Positions 1-9,800 of a stretch of DNA of 64,000 bases are shown piece after piece. The first letter of the stretch is position 1, and every line of letters starts with the position of its first letter. The stretch comes from Gallionella sp. GTDB taxonomy: Bacteria > Pseudomonadota > Gammaproteobacteria > Burkholderiales > Gallionellaceae. Location: assembly GCA_028710525.1 (NCBI GenBank), contig JAQTTY010000004.1, positions 124,001-188,000 on the forward strand, in the 5' to 3' direction. The position numbers were made by a program, and so were the translations under genes. The notes under the pieces are model-generated. The model was not told where the DNA came from and ran no database searches. It was given only the letters and a program-made list of their open reading frames with translations.

Positions 1-9
1 GCCAAGTAA
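1..9 (+). other. possible 3' end of an upstream gene (gap?)
   Basis: The first nine bases read Ala-Lys-stop in frame 1. A gene ending just before pgk would fit the common gap-pgk-pyk-fba order of autotrophic proteobacteria, so this may be the tail of glyceraldehyde-3-phosphate dehydrogenase. Two codons cannot prove it; the order is the only argument. Confidence 0.3.
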
Positions 10-24
10 TAAATAAAAGCAGAG

Positions 25-82
25 GTGGATAGTCGGAGATCGATAGTGGGAAGAAATCCTGCCACGATCATCCACTATCCAC
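25..82. repeat. short inverted repeat before pgk
   Basis: GTGGATAG at 25-32 is complementary to CTATCCAC at 75-82, and GATAGTGG at 42-49 to CCACTATC at 72-79, so the leader can fold in two alternative ways. There is no U-tract, so an intrinsic terminator is unlikely. It may be a processing or stability hairpin in a longer gap-pgk transcript, or a degraded dispersed repeat. Confidence 0.35.
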
Positions 83-117
83 TTTCTGTTTATCTTTATA
101 AAGTTTAGGGGAAAAAA

Positions 118-1314
118 ATGTCTGTAATAAAAATGACCGATTTGGATCTCAAGGGCAAACGTGTCCTGATCCGCTCTGATTTGAACGTGCCTGTTAAAGA
201 CGGCAAAGTAACTTCCGATGCGCGTATCACTGCATCCATGGCGACTATCAACTTCGCGCTGAAGGCCGGCGCTAAAGTGATGGTGACTTCTCATCTGGGT
301 CGTCCAGAAGAAGGCGTCTACTCTGAAGAAAACTCCTTGAAGCCAGTGGCAGATACCGTTGCTAACAAGCTGGGCAAGCCTGTGCGTCTGATCAAAGATT
401 GGATCGACGGCGGCTTCCAAGTTGCTGATGGTGAATTGGTGTTGCTGGAGAACTGCCGTTTCAACAAAGGCGAAAAGAAGAGTACCGATGAGTTAGCTAA
501 GAAATACGCAGCTTTGTGCGACATCTTCGTGATGGATGCGTTTGGTACGGCTCACCGTGCTGAAGCTTCTACACATGGCGTAGCTAAGTTTGCACCTGTT
601 GCAGCAGCCGGCGTGTTGCTGACTGAAGAACTGGAAGCGTTGACCAAAGCATTGCTCAGCCCAGCCCGTCCTATGGTCGCGATTGTTGGCGGTTCCAAGG
701 TGTCCACCAAGCTGACCGTACTGGAATCTCTGTCCGAGAAGTGCGAGCAGTTAGTGGTTGGCGGTGGTATCGCTAACACCTTCTTGAAAGCAACTGGTCA
801 TCCAGTTGGCAAGTCTTTGTGCGAGAACGATCTGGTTCCGACTGCACAAGCGCTGATCGCCAAGATGACAGCTCGCGGAGCGATCATTCCTATCGCGACA
901 GACGTCGTAGTTGGCACTGCAGCACCATTCTTGCCAGGCAATGAGAACACACCAGCTATTCTAAAGAATGCCAAGGACGTTGCTGATGACGAAATGATCT
1001 TTGATATCGGCCCTGAGTCCGCAAAGGTTATCGCTGACATCATCATGAATGCAGGCACCGTGGTTTGGAACGGCCCAGTTGGCGTGTTCGAATACGATCA
1101 ATTCGGTGAAGGTACCAAGGCGATCGCCATGGCCATCGCCAACACCAAAGCCTTTACCCTCGCGGGTGGCGGCGACACCATTGCGGCAATCCAGAAGTAC
1201 GACATCTATGACAAGGTGTCCTACATCTCTACCGCAGGCGGTGCGTTCCTTGAGTTCCTCGAAGGCAAGACTTTGCCTGCAGTCGAGATCCTTGAGCAAC
1301 GCGCTAGTAAATAA
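118..1314 (+). CDS. pgk: phosphoglycerate kinase
   Basis: Phosphoglycerate kinase converts 3-phosphoglycerate and ATP to 1,3-bisphosphoglycerate in the Calvin cycle and gluconeogenesis, and runs in reverse in glycolysis; it is cytosolic. The 398 residues match the usual bacterial length. The N-terminal RSDLNVP substrate motif, the hinge-region GGSKVSTK and the nucleotide-binding GGGDTIAAI near residue 350 are all present. The start follows a purine-rich AGGGGAAAAAA. The gene lies 15 bases before pyk and close to fba, suggesting one central-carbon transcript. Nothing is missing or odd. Confidence 0.97.
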   Translation: MSVIKMTDLDLKGKRVLIRSDLNVPVKDGKVTSDARITASMATINFALKAGAKVMVTSHLGRPEEGVYSEENSLKPVADTVANKLGKPVRLIKDWIDGGFQVADGELVLLENCRFNKGEKKSTDELAKKYAALCDIFVMDAFGTAHRAEASTHGVAKFAPVAAAGVLLTEELEALTKALLSPARPMVAIVGGSKVSTKLTVLESLSEKCEQLVVGGGIANTFLKATGHPVGKSLCENDLVPTAQALIAKMTARGAIIPIATDVVVGTAAPFLPGNENTPAILKNAKDVADDEMIFDIGPESAKVIADIIMNAGTVVWNGPVGVFEYDQFGEGTKAIAMAIANTKAFTLAGGGDTIAAIQKYDIYDKVSYISTAGGAFLEFLEGKTLPAVEILEQRASK

Positions 1315-1329
1315 TCAGATAGGAATCAC

Positions 1330-2769
1330 ATGCTGCGTAGAACCAAAATAGTAGCAACCTTAGGCCCTGCCTCAAGTAGTCAGAAGGTGTTGGAAGACAT
1401 GATACGTGCTGGGGTAGACCTAGTGCGTATGAACTTCTCCCATGGCTCGGCGCAAGATCATATGAAACGTGCCGAAACCGTACGTGCTGCTGCTGCAGCC
1501 GTGGGTCGTACCGTGGGTATCCTGGCCGACTTGCAAGGTCCTAAGATACGCGTGCGCAAATTCGAGAATGACAAGATCATCCTGAACAAGGGTGACTCTT
1601 TCATCCTCGATGCGTCTCTTGATGGTTTGGGTAATCAAGAGCGTGTGGGTCTGGATTACAAAGAACTGCCTAACGACGTGGATGTCGGCACCGTACTGTT
1701 GTTGAATGACGGTATGCTGGAATTCCATGTGACCAGTGTAAAAGGCACTGAAGTCCATTGCGTAGTCGTGCGTGGTGGTGTGCTTTCTAACAACAAAGGT
1801 ATCAATCGCAAAGGTGGCGGACTGACTGCGCCTGCGTTGACAGACAAGGACAAAGAAGACATCAAGACAGCGGCGCTGATACAAGCCGACTACTTGGCTG
1901 TTTCCTTCCCTCGTACCGGTGATGACATGCGTATGGCTCGTGAATTGATGCACGCGGCAGGCGGTAAAAGTCTGCTGATGGCAAAGATCGAACGTGCCGA
2001 GGCTATCCCTGTATTGGGTGACATCATCGACGCATCCGATGCCATCATGGTTGCTCGTGGTGACTTGTCTGTTGAAGTTGGCGATGCGGCTGTTCCTGGC
2101 TTGCAAAAGCGCATGATCAAGATGGCTCGTGCCAAGAATCGCTTGGTCATCACTGCGACGCAGATGATGGAGTCCATGATCACTAACCCTATCCCTACAC
2201 GTGCGGAAGTTTCGGACGTGGCGAATGCGGTGTTGGATGGTACTGATGCGGTCATGTTGTCAGCTGAGACAGCGGTGGGTGATTATCCTATCGAGACTAT
2301 CGAGGCAATGGCGCGTATCTGTCTGAGTGCTGAGCGCGAGTTCGATACTCATGCAGTCGATCGTCGTATACAGCATGAGAAGTTTACCCGTGTGGATCAG
2401 TCCATCGCGATGTCGGCTCTCTACGCAGCGACCCATCTAAAGGTTAAAGCAATTGTGGCATTGACACAGTCTGGCTCTACTGCGCTGTGGATGTCTCGTA
2501 CTAACGTGGGTGTGCCTATCTTCGCTATGACGCCTGTAGAAGCTACTTTGACTAAGGTCACCCTGTTCGGTGGTGTGCATCCGGTTGCATTCAATGACTC
2601 TTCATCTGACCACTCGATGACATTGCTCGCAGCAGAAGCTGAATTGTTACGCAGAGGCAAGATTCAGAATGGCGATTTGATCGTGATGACAGTTGGCGAA
2701 GCAGTCGGACAAGCAGGTCACACCAACACGATGAAAATCGTCAAAGTTGGTGATCACCACAAACATTAA
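1330..2769 (+). CDS. pyk: pyruvate kinase
   Basis: Pyruvate kinase transfers phosphate from phosphoenolpyruvate to ADP, giving pyruvate and ATP in the cytosol. The protein starts MLRRTKIVATLGPAS, the classic N-terminal barrel strand, and carries the catalytic ITATQMMESM motif near residue 275 and SAETAVGDYP after it. At 479 residues it has the full A, B and C domains. It sits between pgk and fba with short gaps (15 and 48 bases), so it is probably co-transcribed. An autotroph needs pyk to draw fixed carbon from the triose pool into pyruvate, which explains its place in a Calvin-cycle cluster. Confidence 0.97.
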   Translation: MLRRTKIVATLGPASSSQKVLEDMIRAGVDLVRMNFSHGSAQDHMKRAETVRAAAAAVGRTVGILADLQGPKIRVRKFENDKIILNKGDSFILDASLDGLGNQERVGLDYKELPNDVDVGTVLLLNDGMLEFHVTSVKGTEVHCVVVRGGVLSNNKGINRKGGGLTAPALTDKDKEDIKTAALIQADYLAVSFPRTGDDMRMARELMHAAGGKSLLMAKIERAEAIPVLGDIIDASDAIMVARGDLSVEVGDAAVPGLQKRMIKMARAKNRLVITATQMMESMITNPIPTRAEVSDVANAVLDGTDAVMLSAETAVGDYPIETIEAMARICLSAEREFDTHAVDRRIQHEKFTRVDQSIAMSALYAATHLKVKAIVALTQSGSTALWMSRTNVGVPIFAMTPVEATLTKVTLFGGVHPVAFNDSSSDHSMTLLAAEAELLRRGKIQNGDLIVMTVGEAVGQAGHTNTMKIVKVGDHHKH

Positions 2770-2817
2770 TTAGCAGTAATTTTGCAACAGCAAGTTTTAT
2801 ATCAATAGGAGAGAAAA

Positions 2818-3882
2818 ATGGCTTTAGTATCTTTGCGTCAACTGCTCGATCACGCAGCAGAACATAGCTATGGCTTGCCAGCGTTCAACGTGAACAACCT
2901 GGAACAAGTTAAAGCGATCATGGAAGCGGCTGATGAATGCAACAGCCCAGTTATCATGCAAGGTTCAGCTGGCGCACGTAAGTACGCAGGCGAGCCTTTC
3001 CTGCGTCACCTGATCGAAGCAGCGGTTGAAATGTACCCACATATCCCCGTCGTTATGCACCAAGATCACGGCGCATCCGAAGCTGTATGTATCAACGCTA
3101 TCCGCTCTGGTTTCTCCAGCGTGATGATGGACGGTTCTCTAATGACCGACGGCAAGACACCTTCTTCATTCGAATACAACGTTGAAATCTCCCGCCGCGT
3201 GGCTGAGATGTCACACGCAGTTGGTGTGTCTGTTGAAGGCGAATTGGGTTGCTTGGGTTCATTGGAATCTGGACACGGAGAAAAGGAAGACGGCCACGGC
3301 GCTGAAGGCGTTCTGAGCCACGACCAACTGTTGACCGACCCAGATGAAGCTGCTGAATTCGTTAAGCTGACTCAAGTTGACGCTTTGGCAATCGCTATCG
3401 GTACTTCACACGGCGCTTACAAGTTCACCAAACCACCTACCGGTGACACATTGGCGATCAGCCGCATCAAAGAGATCCACGCACGTATCCCTAACACCCA
3501 CTTGGTGATGCACGGTTCTTCTTCAGTTCCTCAAGAATGGTTGGAGATCATCAACCAATTCGGTGGGGCAATGCCTCAGACTTACGGCGTTCCAGTTTCC
3601 GAAATCGTTGAAGGCATCAAGCACGGCGTGCGTAAAGTGAACATCGATACCGATCTGCGTATGGCTTCTACCGGTGCGACACGTCGTTACTTGGCACAGA
3701 ATCCTAAGGATTTCGATCCACGTAAGTTCTTGGCAGAAACAACCAAGGCGATGAAGGCGATCTGTAAAGCACGTTACGAAGCATTTGGTTCTGCTGGCCA
3801 AGCTGGCAAGATCAAAGTCATCTCTCTGGATAACATGGCAGCACGTTATGCTAAGGGTGAATTGAAGGCTGTCGTTAAGTAA
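2818..3882 (+). CDS. fba: class II fructose-1,6-bisphosphate aldolase
   Basis: This zinc-dependent aldolase joins dihydroxyacetone phosphate and glyceraldehyde 3-phosphate to fructose 1,6-bisphosphate. In the Calvin cycle it also makes sedoheptulose 1,7-bisphosphate, when it is often called cbbA. The metal ligands are visible: HQDHG near residue 81, HGAYK and HGSSSVP, followed by the phosphate-binding [12 protein letters not shown]. The 354-residue length fits the class IIB long form. An AGGAGAG box lies seven bases before the ATG. The gene ends the pgk-pyk-fba group and is followed by a strong terminator. Confidence 0.96.
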   Translation: MALVSLRQLLDHAAEHSYGLPAFNVNNLEQVKAIMEAADECNSPVIMQGSAGARKYAGEPFLRHLIEAAVEMYPHIPVVMHQDHGASEAVCINAIRSGFSSVMMDGSLMTDGKTPSSFEYNVEISRRVAEMSHAVGVSVEGELGCLGSLESGHGEKEDGHGAEGVLSHDQLLTDPDEAAEFVKLTQVDALAIAIGTSHGAYKFTKPPTGDTLAISRIKEIHARIPNTHLVMHGSSSVPQEWLEIINQFGGAMPQTYGVPVSEIVEGIKHGVRKVNIDTDLRMASTGATRRYLAQNPKDFDPRKFLAETTKAMKAICKARYEAFGSAGQAGKIKVISLDNMAARYAKGELKAVVK

Positions 3883-3904
3883 GTAGCAAAGGTAGCAAAT
3901 CAAG

Positions 3905-3932
3905 AAGGGCGACCAGATGGTCGCCCTTTTTC
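3905..3932 (+). terminator. intrinsic terminator after fba
   Basis: GGGCGACC-AGAT-GGTCGCCC is a perfect 8-bp stem with a 4-base loop followed by TTTTT. It ends the pgk-pyk-fba transcript and separates it from the pilin operon. Confidence 0.92.
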
Positions 3933-4073
3933 GTTATACAGATGTAACCTCATATCGACCGCTGGTAATCAATAAAGGCCGTTGATGAGAAAAATTATGC
4001 CTAATATCGGCAACTTGATTACATTGCGAATGCAGATAGATAGTATGTAGTCGTGAAATAAGGGGGTCGGACA

Positions 4074-4613
4074 ATGAATAATCGCAGCAAACAAAAAGGC
4101 TTCTCCTTGTTGGAGCTGCTTGTGGTGATAGCAATCGTGGCAATCTTTGCAACCATGGCGGTTCCTTCACTGACTAACTTTGTTCGCGATAATCAATTGA
4201 CCTCTGCCCGTATGCAAGTGGTCGCTGATATGAATACAGCGAGAAGTGAAGCGATAAAGCGTAATAAACGCGTATTGATTTGTAGTGGTGATGCAACAGG
4301 CTGCATAGCAAATGCAGACTGGGCTTTAAGCGGTTGGATATTGTGCTACGACGCGGACAGAAACGACATCTGTGACGCAGCTGCGGTAGATGGTACAGAC
4401 CCCAATCCATTTTTAGTCCGCGCTCCGTTACGTACAGCACCAAATGGATTGGTTATTGCGGTTCCTGCTGCTTCTATGTACTACAACCCGATTGGGACGC
4501 AAGGAGTACCTGGCAATGCGGGAGTGCAATTTGCAATTTCGGGAAATTGGGTGGGATATAACAGCACCCGTAGTGTGACAGTATCAAACACTGGAAATAT
4601 AGCGAGTCATTGA
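4074..4613 (+). CDS. fimT: type IV pilus minor pilin FimT/GspH family
   Basis: A minor pseudopilin that primes pilus assembly in the inner membrane and periplasm. The short leader MNNRSKQKG ends in Gly before Phe, followed by FSLLELLVVIAIVAIF, a class III prepilin signal with Glu at position 5 of the mature protein, processed by PilD. The 179 residues and the paired cysteines in the C-terminal head (ICSGDATGCI, ILCYDADRNDIC) fit GspH/FimT proteins. It opens an operon with pilV, pilW, pilX, pilY1 and pilE, the usual minor pilin order. FimU is the alternative name; some FimT proteins bind DNA for competence, which is not tested here. Confidence 0.88.
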   Translation: MNNRSKQKGFSLLELLVVIAIVAIFATMAVPSLTNFVRDNQLTSARMQVVADMNTARSEAIKRNKRVLICSGDATGCIANADWALSGWILCYDADRNDICDAAAVDGTDPNPFLVRAPLRTAPNGLVIAVPAASMYYNPIGTQGVPGNAGVQFAISGNWVGYNSTRSVTVSNTGNIASH

Positions 4614-4617
4614 GAAT

Positions 4618-5142
4618 ATGAAAAATTCAAACTTCTATATAGCAAAACAAATGGGATTCTCTATGTTAGAGATCCTAGTCACCTTAGTGATCGTAGGAAC
4701 TGCGTTGTTAGGCACAGCAGGTCTACAGGCATACGCAATGAAGATGAATCTGGGTAGCCAGTATAGAAATCAGGCGGTATTTTTAGCCAATGATATTGCA
4801 GAGCGTATGGAAGGTAACCGGAAGGATGCGATCACTGCGCCCGGATATGCGGCCCCATTGGCTGGAGCGGCAAAGCCATGTGATACACCAGGGCAGGCAA
4901 TATGCACACCAGCGGAATTGACGCAGTTCGATTTACAGGAATGGCAAGCGGCTGTAGCTGCGATTTTGCCCCAAGGTACAGGAACCATCACTCAAACAGT
5001 ACCCGGCAATCCGGCGACCTACACGATAGTAGTGACCTGGGTAGATAGAGCAACAGATCAACAGTCTGTAGGCCCTGCAGTTGCGAACGGCGGTACGGGA
5101 GAGAACTTCGCAGTGACAACCACTAAATGGATTCGCTACTGA
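4618..5142 (+). CDS. pilV: type IV pilus minor pilin PilV
   Basis: PilV is part of the minor pilin priming complex. The leader ends MG before FSMLEILVTLVIVGTALLG, a prepilin peptidase site and hydrophobic helix. The 174-residue length and the early AERMEGNRKD segment, typical of PilV in betaproteobacteria, support the call. It begins four bases after fimT. Its end overlaps one possible upstream start of pilW, a sign of tight coupling. Confidence 0.88.
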   Translation: MKNSNFYIAKQMGFSMLEILVTLVIVGTALLGTAGLQAYAMKMNLGSQYRNQAVFLANDIAERMEGNRKDAITAPGYAAPLAGAAKPCDTPGQAICTPAELTQFDLQEWQAAVAAILPQGTGTITQTVPGNPATYTIVVTWVDRATDQQSVGPAVANGGTGENFAVTTTKWIRY

Positions 5143-5168
5143 GTATGCAAATTAGAGTGAGAGTCGAT

Positions 5169-6200
5169 ATGACCAATAGCCGAAACATAAGGACCAACCA
5201 AGGTTTTAGCTTGATCGAGATGATGATCGCGATGACCATTGGACTTTTGATCATTGCCGCGCTGACCGCAGTCATCATCAGCAGTGCTAGAAGTTCTAGG
5301 GCAAATGATAGAACCTCTGAAATCCAAAATAATGGCCGATACGCACTTGAAGTCCTGAAACGAGATCTGCAACATGGTGGTTTCGGTGATTTGACGGCCA
5401 TGGTCGGTGTACCTAAGAATCCTGTCAATATAGCCAATGATTGTGCAGCTGGATTCGCGACCAACTTTCCACAAAAGATATGGGGAAGTGATGATGTAAA
5501 TGGTTTGGGAGCACCCTGCATACCAGCAGCCAACTATGCCCGCGGTGATATTTTTGTAGTTCGTTATGCTAGTACCACAGGTGTGCCAGCAGTGGCGGGA
5601 GCATTGCCCAATGCAGCAGCATTTGTGCCACCAGGCACACCGAACAAGACTTTATATCTGAGATCTGCATATGGAGTGGGTGATATCACACAAACAACTG
5701 TATCAACAGTCAACGTAGCCCCTGCGTTCGACCATATCGTACAAGTGCATGTGTATTACATCTGCCCCTGGTCGGTCAGTGCTGCAGAAAATCCACAAAT
5801 TCCATCGTTACGTAGAGTCGTATTGGACAACACGACAGGCGCTATGGTGGATGAGTCGGTCGCGACAGGAATAGAGGACATGCAAGTACAGTATGGCGTA
5901 GAGGAATCTAAAGTAGATGGCACGCTCGTATATACCCCAGACGGAATGCCATCGGGAAATGCTCGATTCGAAAACGCAGACCAAGTCGACCCAACCGCTG
6001 GAGTGAATAGCGCGACTGCGCAGAGTAAATGGAATGCGGTCAGTTCGGCGAGGATTTGGCTCTTGGCACGCAACAATGGTTCGGAGCGTAACGATCCATA
6101 TGTCAATGGAACTACCTACACGATGGGGAATAAAGTTTTTACACCGAATGACCCGTTCCGTCGTCAGCTGTACACAACGACAGTACAACTGCGAAATTAA
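5169..6200 (+). CDS. pilW: type IV pilus minor pilin PilW
   Basis: PilW is a minor pilin that helps initiate pilus assembly. The prepilin signal reads NQG before FSLIEMMIAMTIGLLI. I choose the ATG at 5169 because it gives a 12-residue leader as in other prepilins. In-frame ATGs at 5127 and 5145 would lengthen the leader, and the first overlaps pilV. The protein is 343 residues, a normal size, and ends LYTTTVQLRN, the final strand pattern usual for PilW. It lies between pilV and pilX. Confidence 0.88.
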   Translation: MTNSRNIRTNQGFSLIEMMIAMTIGLLIIAALTAVIISSARSSRANDRTSEIQNNGRYALEVLKRDLQHGGFGDLTAMVGVPKNPVNIANDCAAGFATNFPQKIWGSDDVNGLGAPCIPAANYARGDIFVVRYASTTGVPAVAGALPNAAAFVPPGTPNKTLYLRSAYGVGDITQTTVSTVNVAPAFDHIVQVHVYYICPWSVSAAENPQIPSLRRVVLDNTTGAMVDESVATGIEDMQVQYGVEESKVDGTLVYTPDGMPSGNARFENADQVDPTAGVNSATAQSKWNAVSSARIWLLARNNGSERNDPYVNGTTYTMGNKVFTPNDPFRRQLYTTTVQLRN

Positions 6201-6208
6201 GGACAAGC

Positions 6209-6796
6209 ATGAATATGCGCAGACTGAGCGAACAAAAGGGAGCCACCTTGATAGTGGCGCTGATTATATTGGTGGTACTGATGATATTGGGCGTCGGTGC
6301 GGTGATGAGCTCCAATACCCAATCAAAGCTTTCGGGCAATTTGCAATTTGAAGCAGAAGCTAAGATACGAGCTGAAAATAGTGCAGCTGCTGCTGAGACA
6401 TGGTTGAGTGCGGTAGATGGAGCCGGTAGGCCGACGAATGCAAATAATGCGGAATTCACAGCCGCGTGCAATGCAGTATTGAATAATAAATTTATACATC
6501 CCTTAGGATGTCTGGCTGCGAAAGTGGCGCCTAATAATGATCCTTTGACAATGACATGGGATGACACCAATTCGGCTCAGGTACTCGATGCAAATGGCAT
6601 AGCAGTTGGTAGGTACTTGATAGAGTTAGCAGCACCCATGGGTCGTGATCCTGATACGGGAGGCAGTGTTCCCAATCCTCTCCCGACTATATGCAACCGT
6701 TTCAATGTGTTCAGAATTACCGCGCGTGGCACGAATGCACGCGGAGCGGTGAGGGTCATACAGAGCGTATTCCAAGTTAAGAACTGTCCATACTAA
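6209..6796 (+). CDS. pilX: type IV pilus assembly protein PilX
   Basis: PilX is a minor pilin whose leader ends EQKG before ATLIVALIILVVLMILG. Ala at the mature N-terminus and the LIVALIILVVLMIL helix are typical of PilX, which differs here from the Phe-first pilins. The 195 residues fit the family. It sits between pilW and pilY1 with an 8-base gap upstream and 17 bases downstream, and probably works with PilY1 at the pilus tip. Confidence 0.86.
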   Translation: MNMRRLSEQKGATLIVALIILVVLMILGVGAVMSSNTQSKLSGNLQFEAEAKIRAENSAAAAETWLSAVDGAGRPTNANNAEFTAACNAVLNNKFIHPLGCLAAKVAPNNDPLTMTWDDTNSAQVLDANGIAVGRYLIELAAPMGRDPDTGGSVPNPLPTICNRFNVFRITARGTNARGAVRVIQSVFQVKNCPY

Positions 6797-6813
6797 GCAA
6801 CCAAGGAGCAATC

Positions 6814-9800
6814 ATGATTAGCCATATTGCCATTAACAAGTCACACATATCCCTAAGCCTTTTGGCATTGTCTATGTTCTCTGTGGGTATAGCGCAAGCG
6901 GCGACTATATTTGTACCGGCCAATCAGCCTATAGGCTATGCGGCGCAGCCAGTGATGTCGGGGTATAACATTGGAGTAACGGGGGCAAGTATCTATCGTG
7001 GTGAATATGAGAAGGGCACTTGGTCCGGCAATCTTTCATGTTATCCAGTAGACAGCCTAGGTGCCGTTGACCTAGCTGCACCTTGTTGGTCTGGGACTAT
7101 CGGGACTAAATCCTTAGTGGGCGCACAATCCAAGGTCGATAATCAGCCACTCGCGGGATTAGGGCAGCGCTATATTGGAACATTGGCGAGTAACGGCACC
7201 AAAGTGCCATTTCTCTGGACTAGCCTGAGTACCTCTTATGCAGCGGCTTTGGTCAGTGCCAACAATGTGAATTACATCCGTGGCGATCGTTCTCAAGAGC
7301 CGCCAGCTGGGACCCTGCGCGCACGTACCTCAGCGTTAGGTGACACCATACATTCACGTCCCAATTACTGGACGGATGGGGTAAATCCGACCGTATTTTA
7401 CGGTGGTAACGATGGCATGCTGCACGCAATCGATGCAACACCTGGCACGGGTGGATCAGAGCGTTGGGCCTATGTACCTTCGATGCTGATACCCAAACTT
7501 AGTAAGTTGTGGACGGGTGGTTATACGCATGAGTATTACGTAGATGGTAATACCTATATCGCATCCATTTCTGGTGGCAAAACGATATTGGCCGGTGTAT
7601 TGGGGGCAGGTGGTAAGGGAATATATGCCTTGGATATAAGCAGTCTAGTCGCTGGAAGTGACCAGAATGCAGCGAACAAGATCCTATGGGAGATCACGCC
7701 AACTAGTTTGACCAACACTTCCAAAACCACGCAGGCGTGTCCTGGCGGCGCCTATTGCAATTTGGGTGATACCTACAGCAACCCTATCATTGCAAAAGTG
7801 CAGTCCGGCCAGGATGCTGTAATCGTTGGCAATGGATATAACAACGCGGGCAATGGTCATGCGACATTATTTATACTCAATGCGATAGACGGAACGGTGA
7901 TCAAGGAAATCGATACCGGTTCTGGAAGTCTGGCAAGCCCTAATGGACTTTCAAGCCCTGTAGCGATCGATGCGAGCGGCGACAATCTGATCGACACGGT
8001 TTACGCAGGCGACATAGATGGAAATCTGTGGAAATTTGACCTTAACACTTACACGGCGAAACTATTGTATAAGACCGGTCAATCCATCACTAGTGCACCG
8101 ACATTGCAACAGCATCCCAATGGCGGTTACATGGTCAACTTTGGTACGGGCCGTATGTTGACTGCAGCAGATGCAACCGACACTGGTACTTATAGCGTTT
8201 ACGGCATTTGGGATGGTGCGCCAGCTTCTAATACCAAACTGGTCACGCAAACCATCACGGAGCGTAACTACATACCCACAGCCGGTGCAACCTCAACATT
8301 TAGAACGCGAAACGCAACCGCCAATCCTTTGAACTGGAATGCCGGTGGTGATCTAGGTTGGGTAGCAGCGCTCCCTGCCAGTAATGGAGTGGGAGGTGAA
8401 CGTGTAGTCGGAGACAACGTGTCGATACAATCGCGCCGCTTCTACTTCAATGGAACTAACCCCAACATCAAGTTCACACCTGCTGGTATGACCACGCCAT
8501 CAGGCTTAGGCGAAAATTGGTTGATGGAATTGAATTATCTGACTGGTGGTAGCCCGAATGACCCACCTAAAGACATCAATGCGCCATTTTTCGATATGGA
8601 CGGCAATGGATTGTTTGATGATGCAGATCGCATCAAATATACCGCAGGAATAGACACGCTACCGGTTACCTCCCCTGCAACAACCTATGGTATGCCTATC
8701 CTGCCTAGCTGGGGGCTTCCAGTCGGTTACATGACCACCAACGGTGTGCAGTCACAACCTATGGTTGCTGCAGTAGGCAGCTACTCGGTTACTTTCTACA
8801 ATCAGAATCCCGACATTGCCGGTGCGCCAACTACGACCACCACGCCGAGTAGTACGGGTATCGGCGGCGGCCACTTTGACGTTGACATGTGGTACAACGG
8901 AGTTTGGGGCTCAGGTAGCATCCCTAACACGCATGATCACGAATACGACAAAATCTACGATACGAACGGTCTGAACTTCTTAAATCCGAATAAGACCGAT
9001 AAGCGTCTGAGTTTAGCTGTCGGCGCGACGACTCCCTATAAAGTATTGATGATGAATCAATCTTGGAACCGCGCGATATTGCTTACGCTGGGTAAGAATA
9101 TTTGGAGCAGCAAAGACTACCTAACGGGGCCGTATCAGACGCTGGATCCAGTTACTGGCCTAGATTACAACCCTATGGTGGGCGGTTATAACTCAAGCTA
9201 CGCCGCACTTTGGACGCCGGGGGCAACGGGTGTGGGCGCACTTAACATGTCTACCTTACCTACCTACACAGGTAACAGCAGCAGCGTGGTCACCTTTACC
9301 CAAGCAGGCGCAACGGCACCTACGCCGCTATTTAACAAGATTACCGTTAATACTGTAAAAACAACTGGTTCTATCGGATGCGGTGGTATATTGAATGGTA
9401 AGCCGCTCTTCACAACTGTGCCACCCTGCAACGTAAATTCGGTGACCACTGGGGTACGCCAGCCTGATGCAGTTGATGGTGTCGGTGGCTTCGAGTTCTC
9501 TATGCCTAGCACGGCGTTTCAACTGCTAGATTGGTGGAATGATGGCGTAGTGCAAACTGGTGTGATGCCCACCGCGCCACAATGTCCCGACAACAGCAAT
9601 AAGGATGGTACTGAACCTGCAAATGGTACCAAGCAGGCACAACAGTATATAGGCGCGCTTGGAGAGCGCAATGATGGTGTGCTGACGGTACAAGTCGTTA
9701 AAGATACGACGCCAGATGCTTGCGTCGAGTTGAACGCACATGGTCGCCCAGATTTGGGATTCAGGGTTGTAGACGCGTACAGTGCAAGTTGTACGCCATC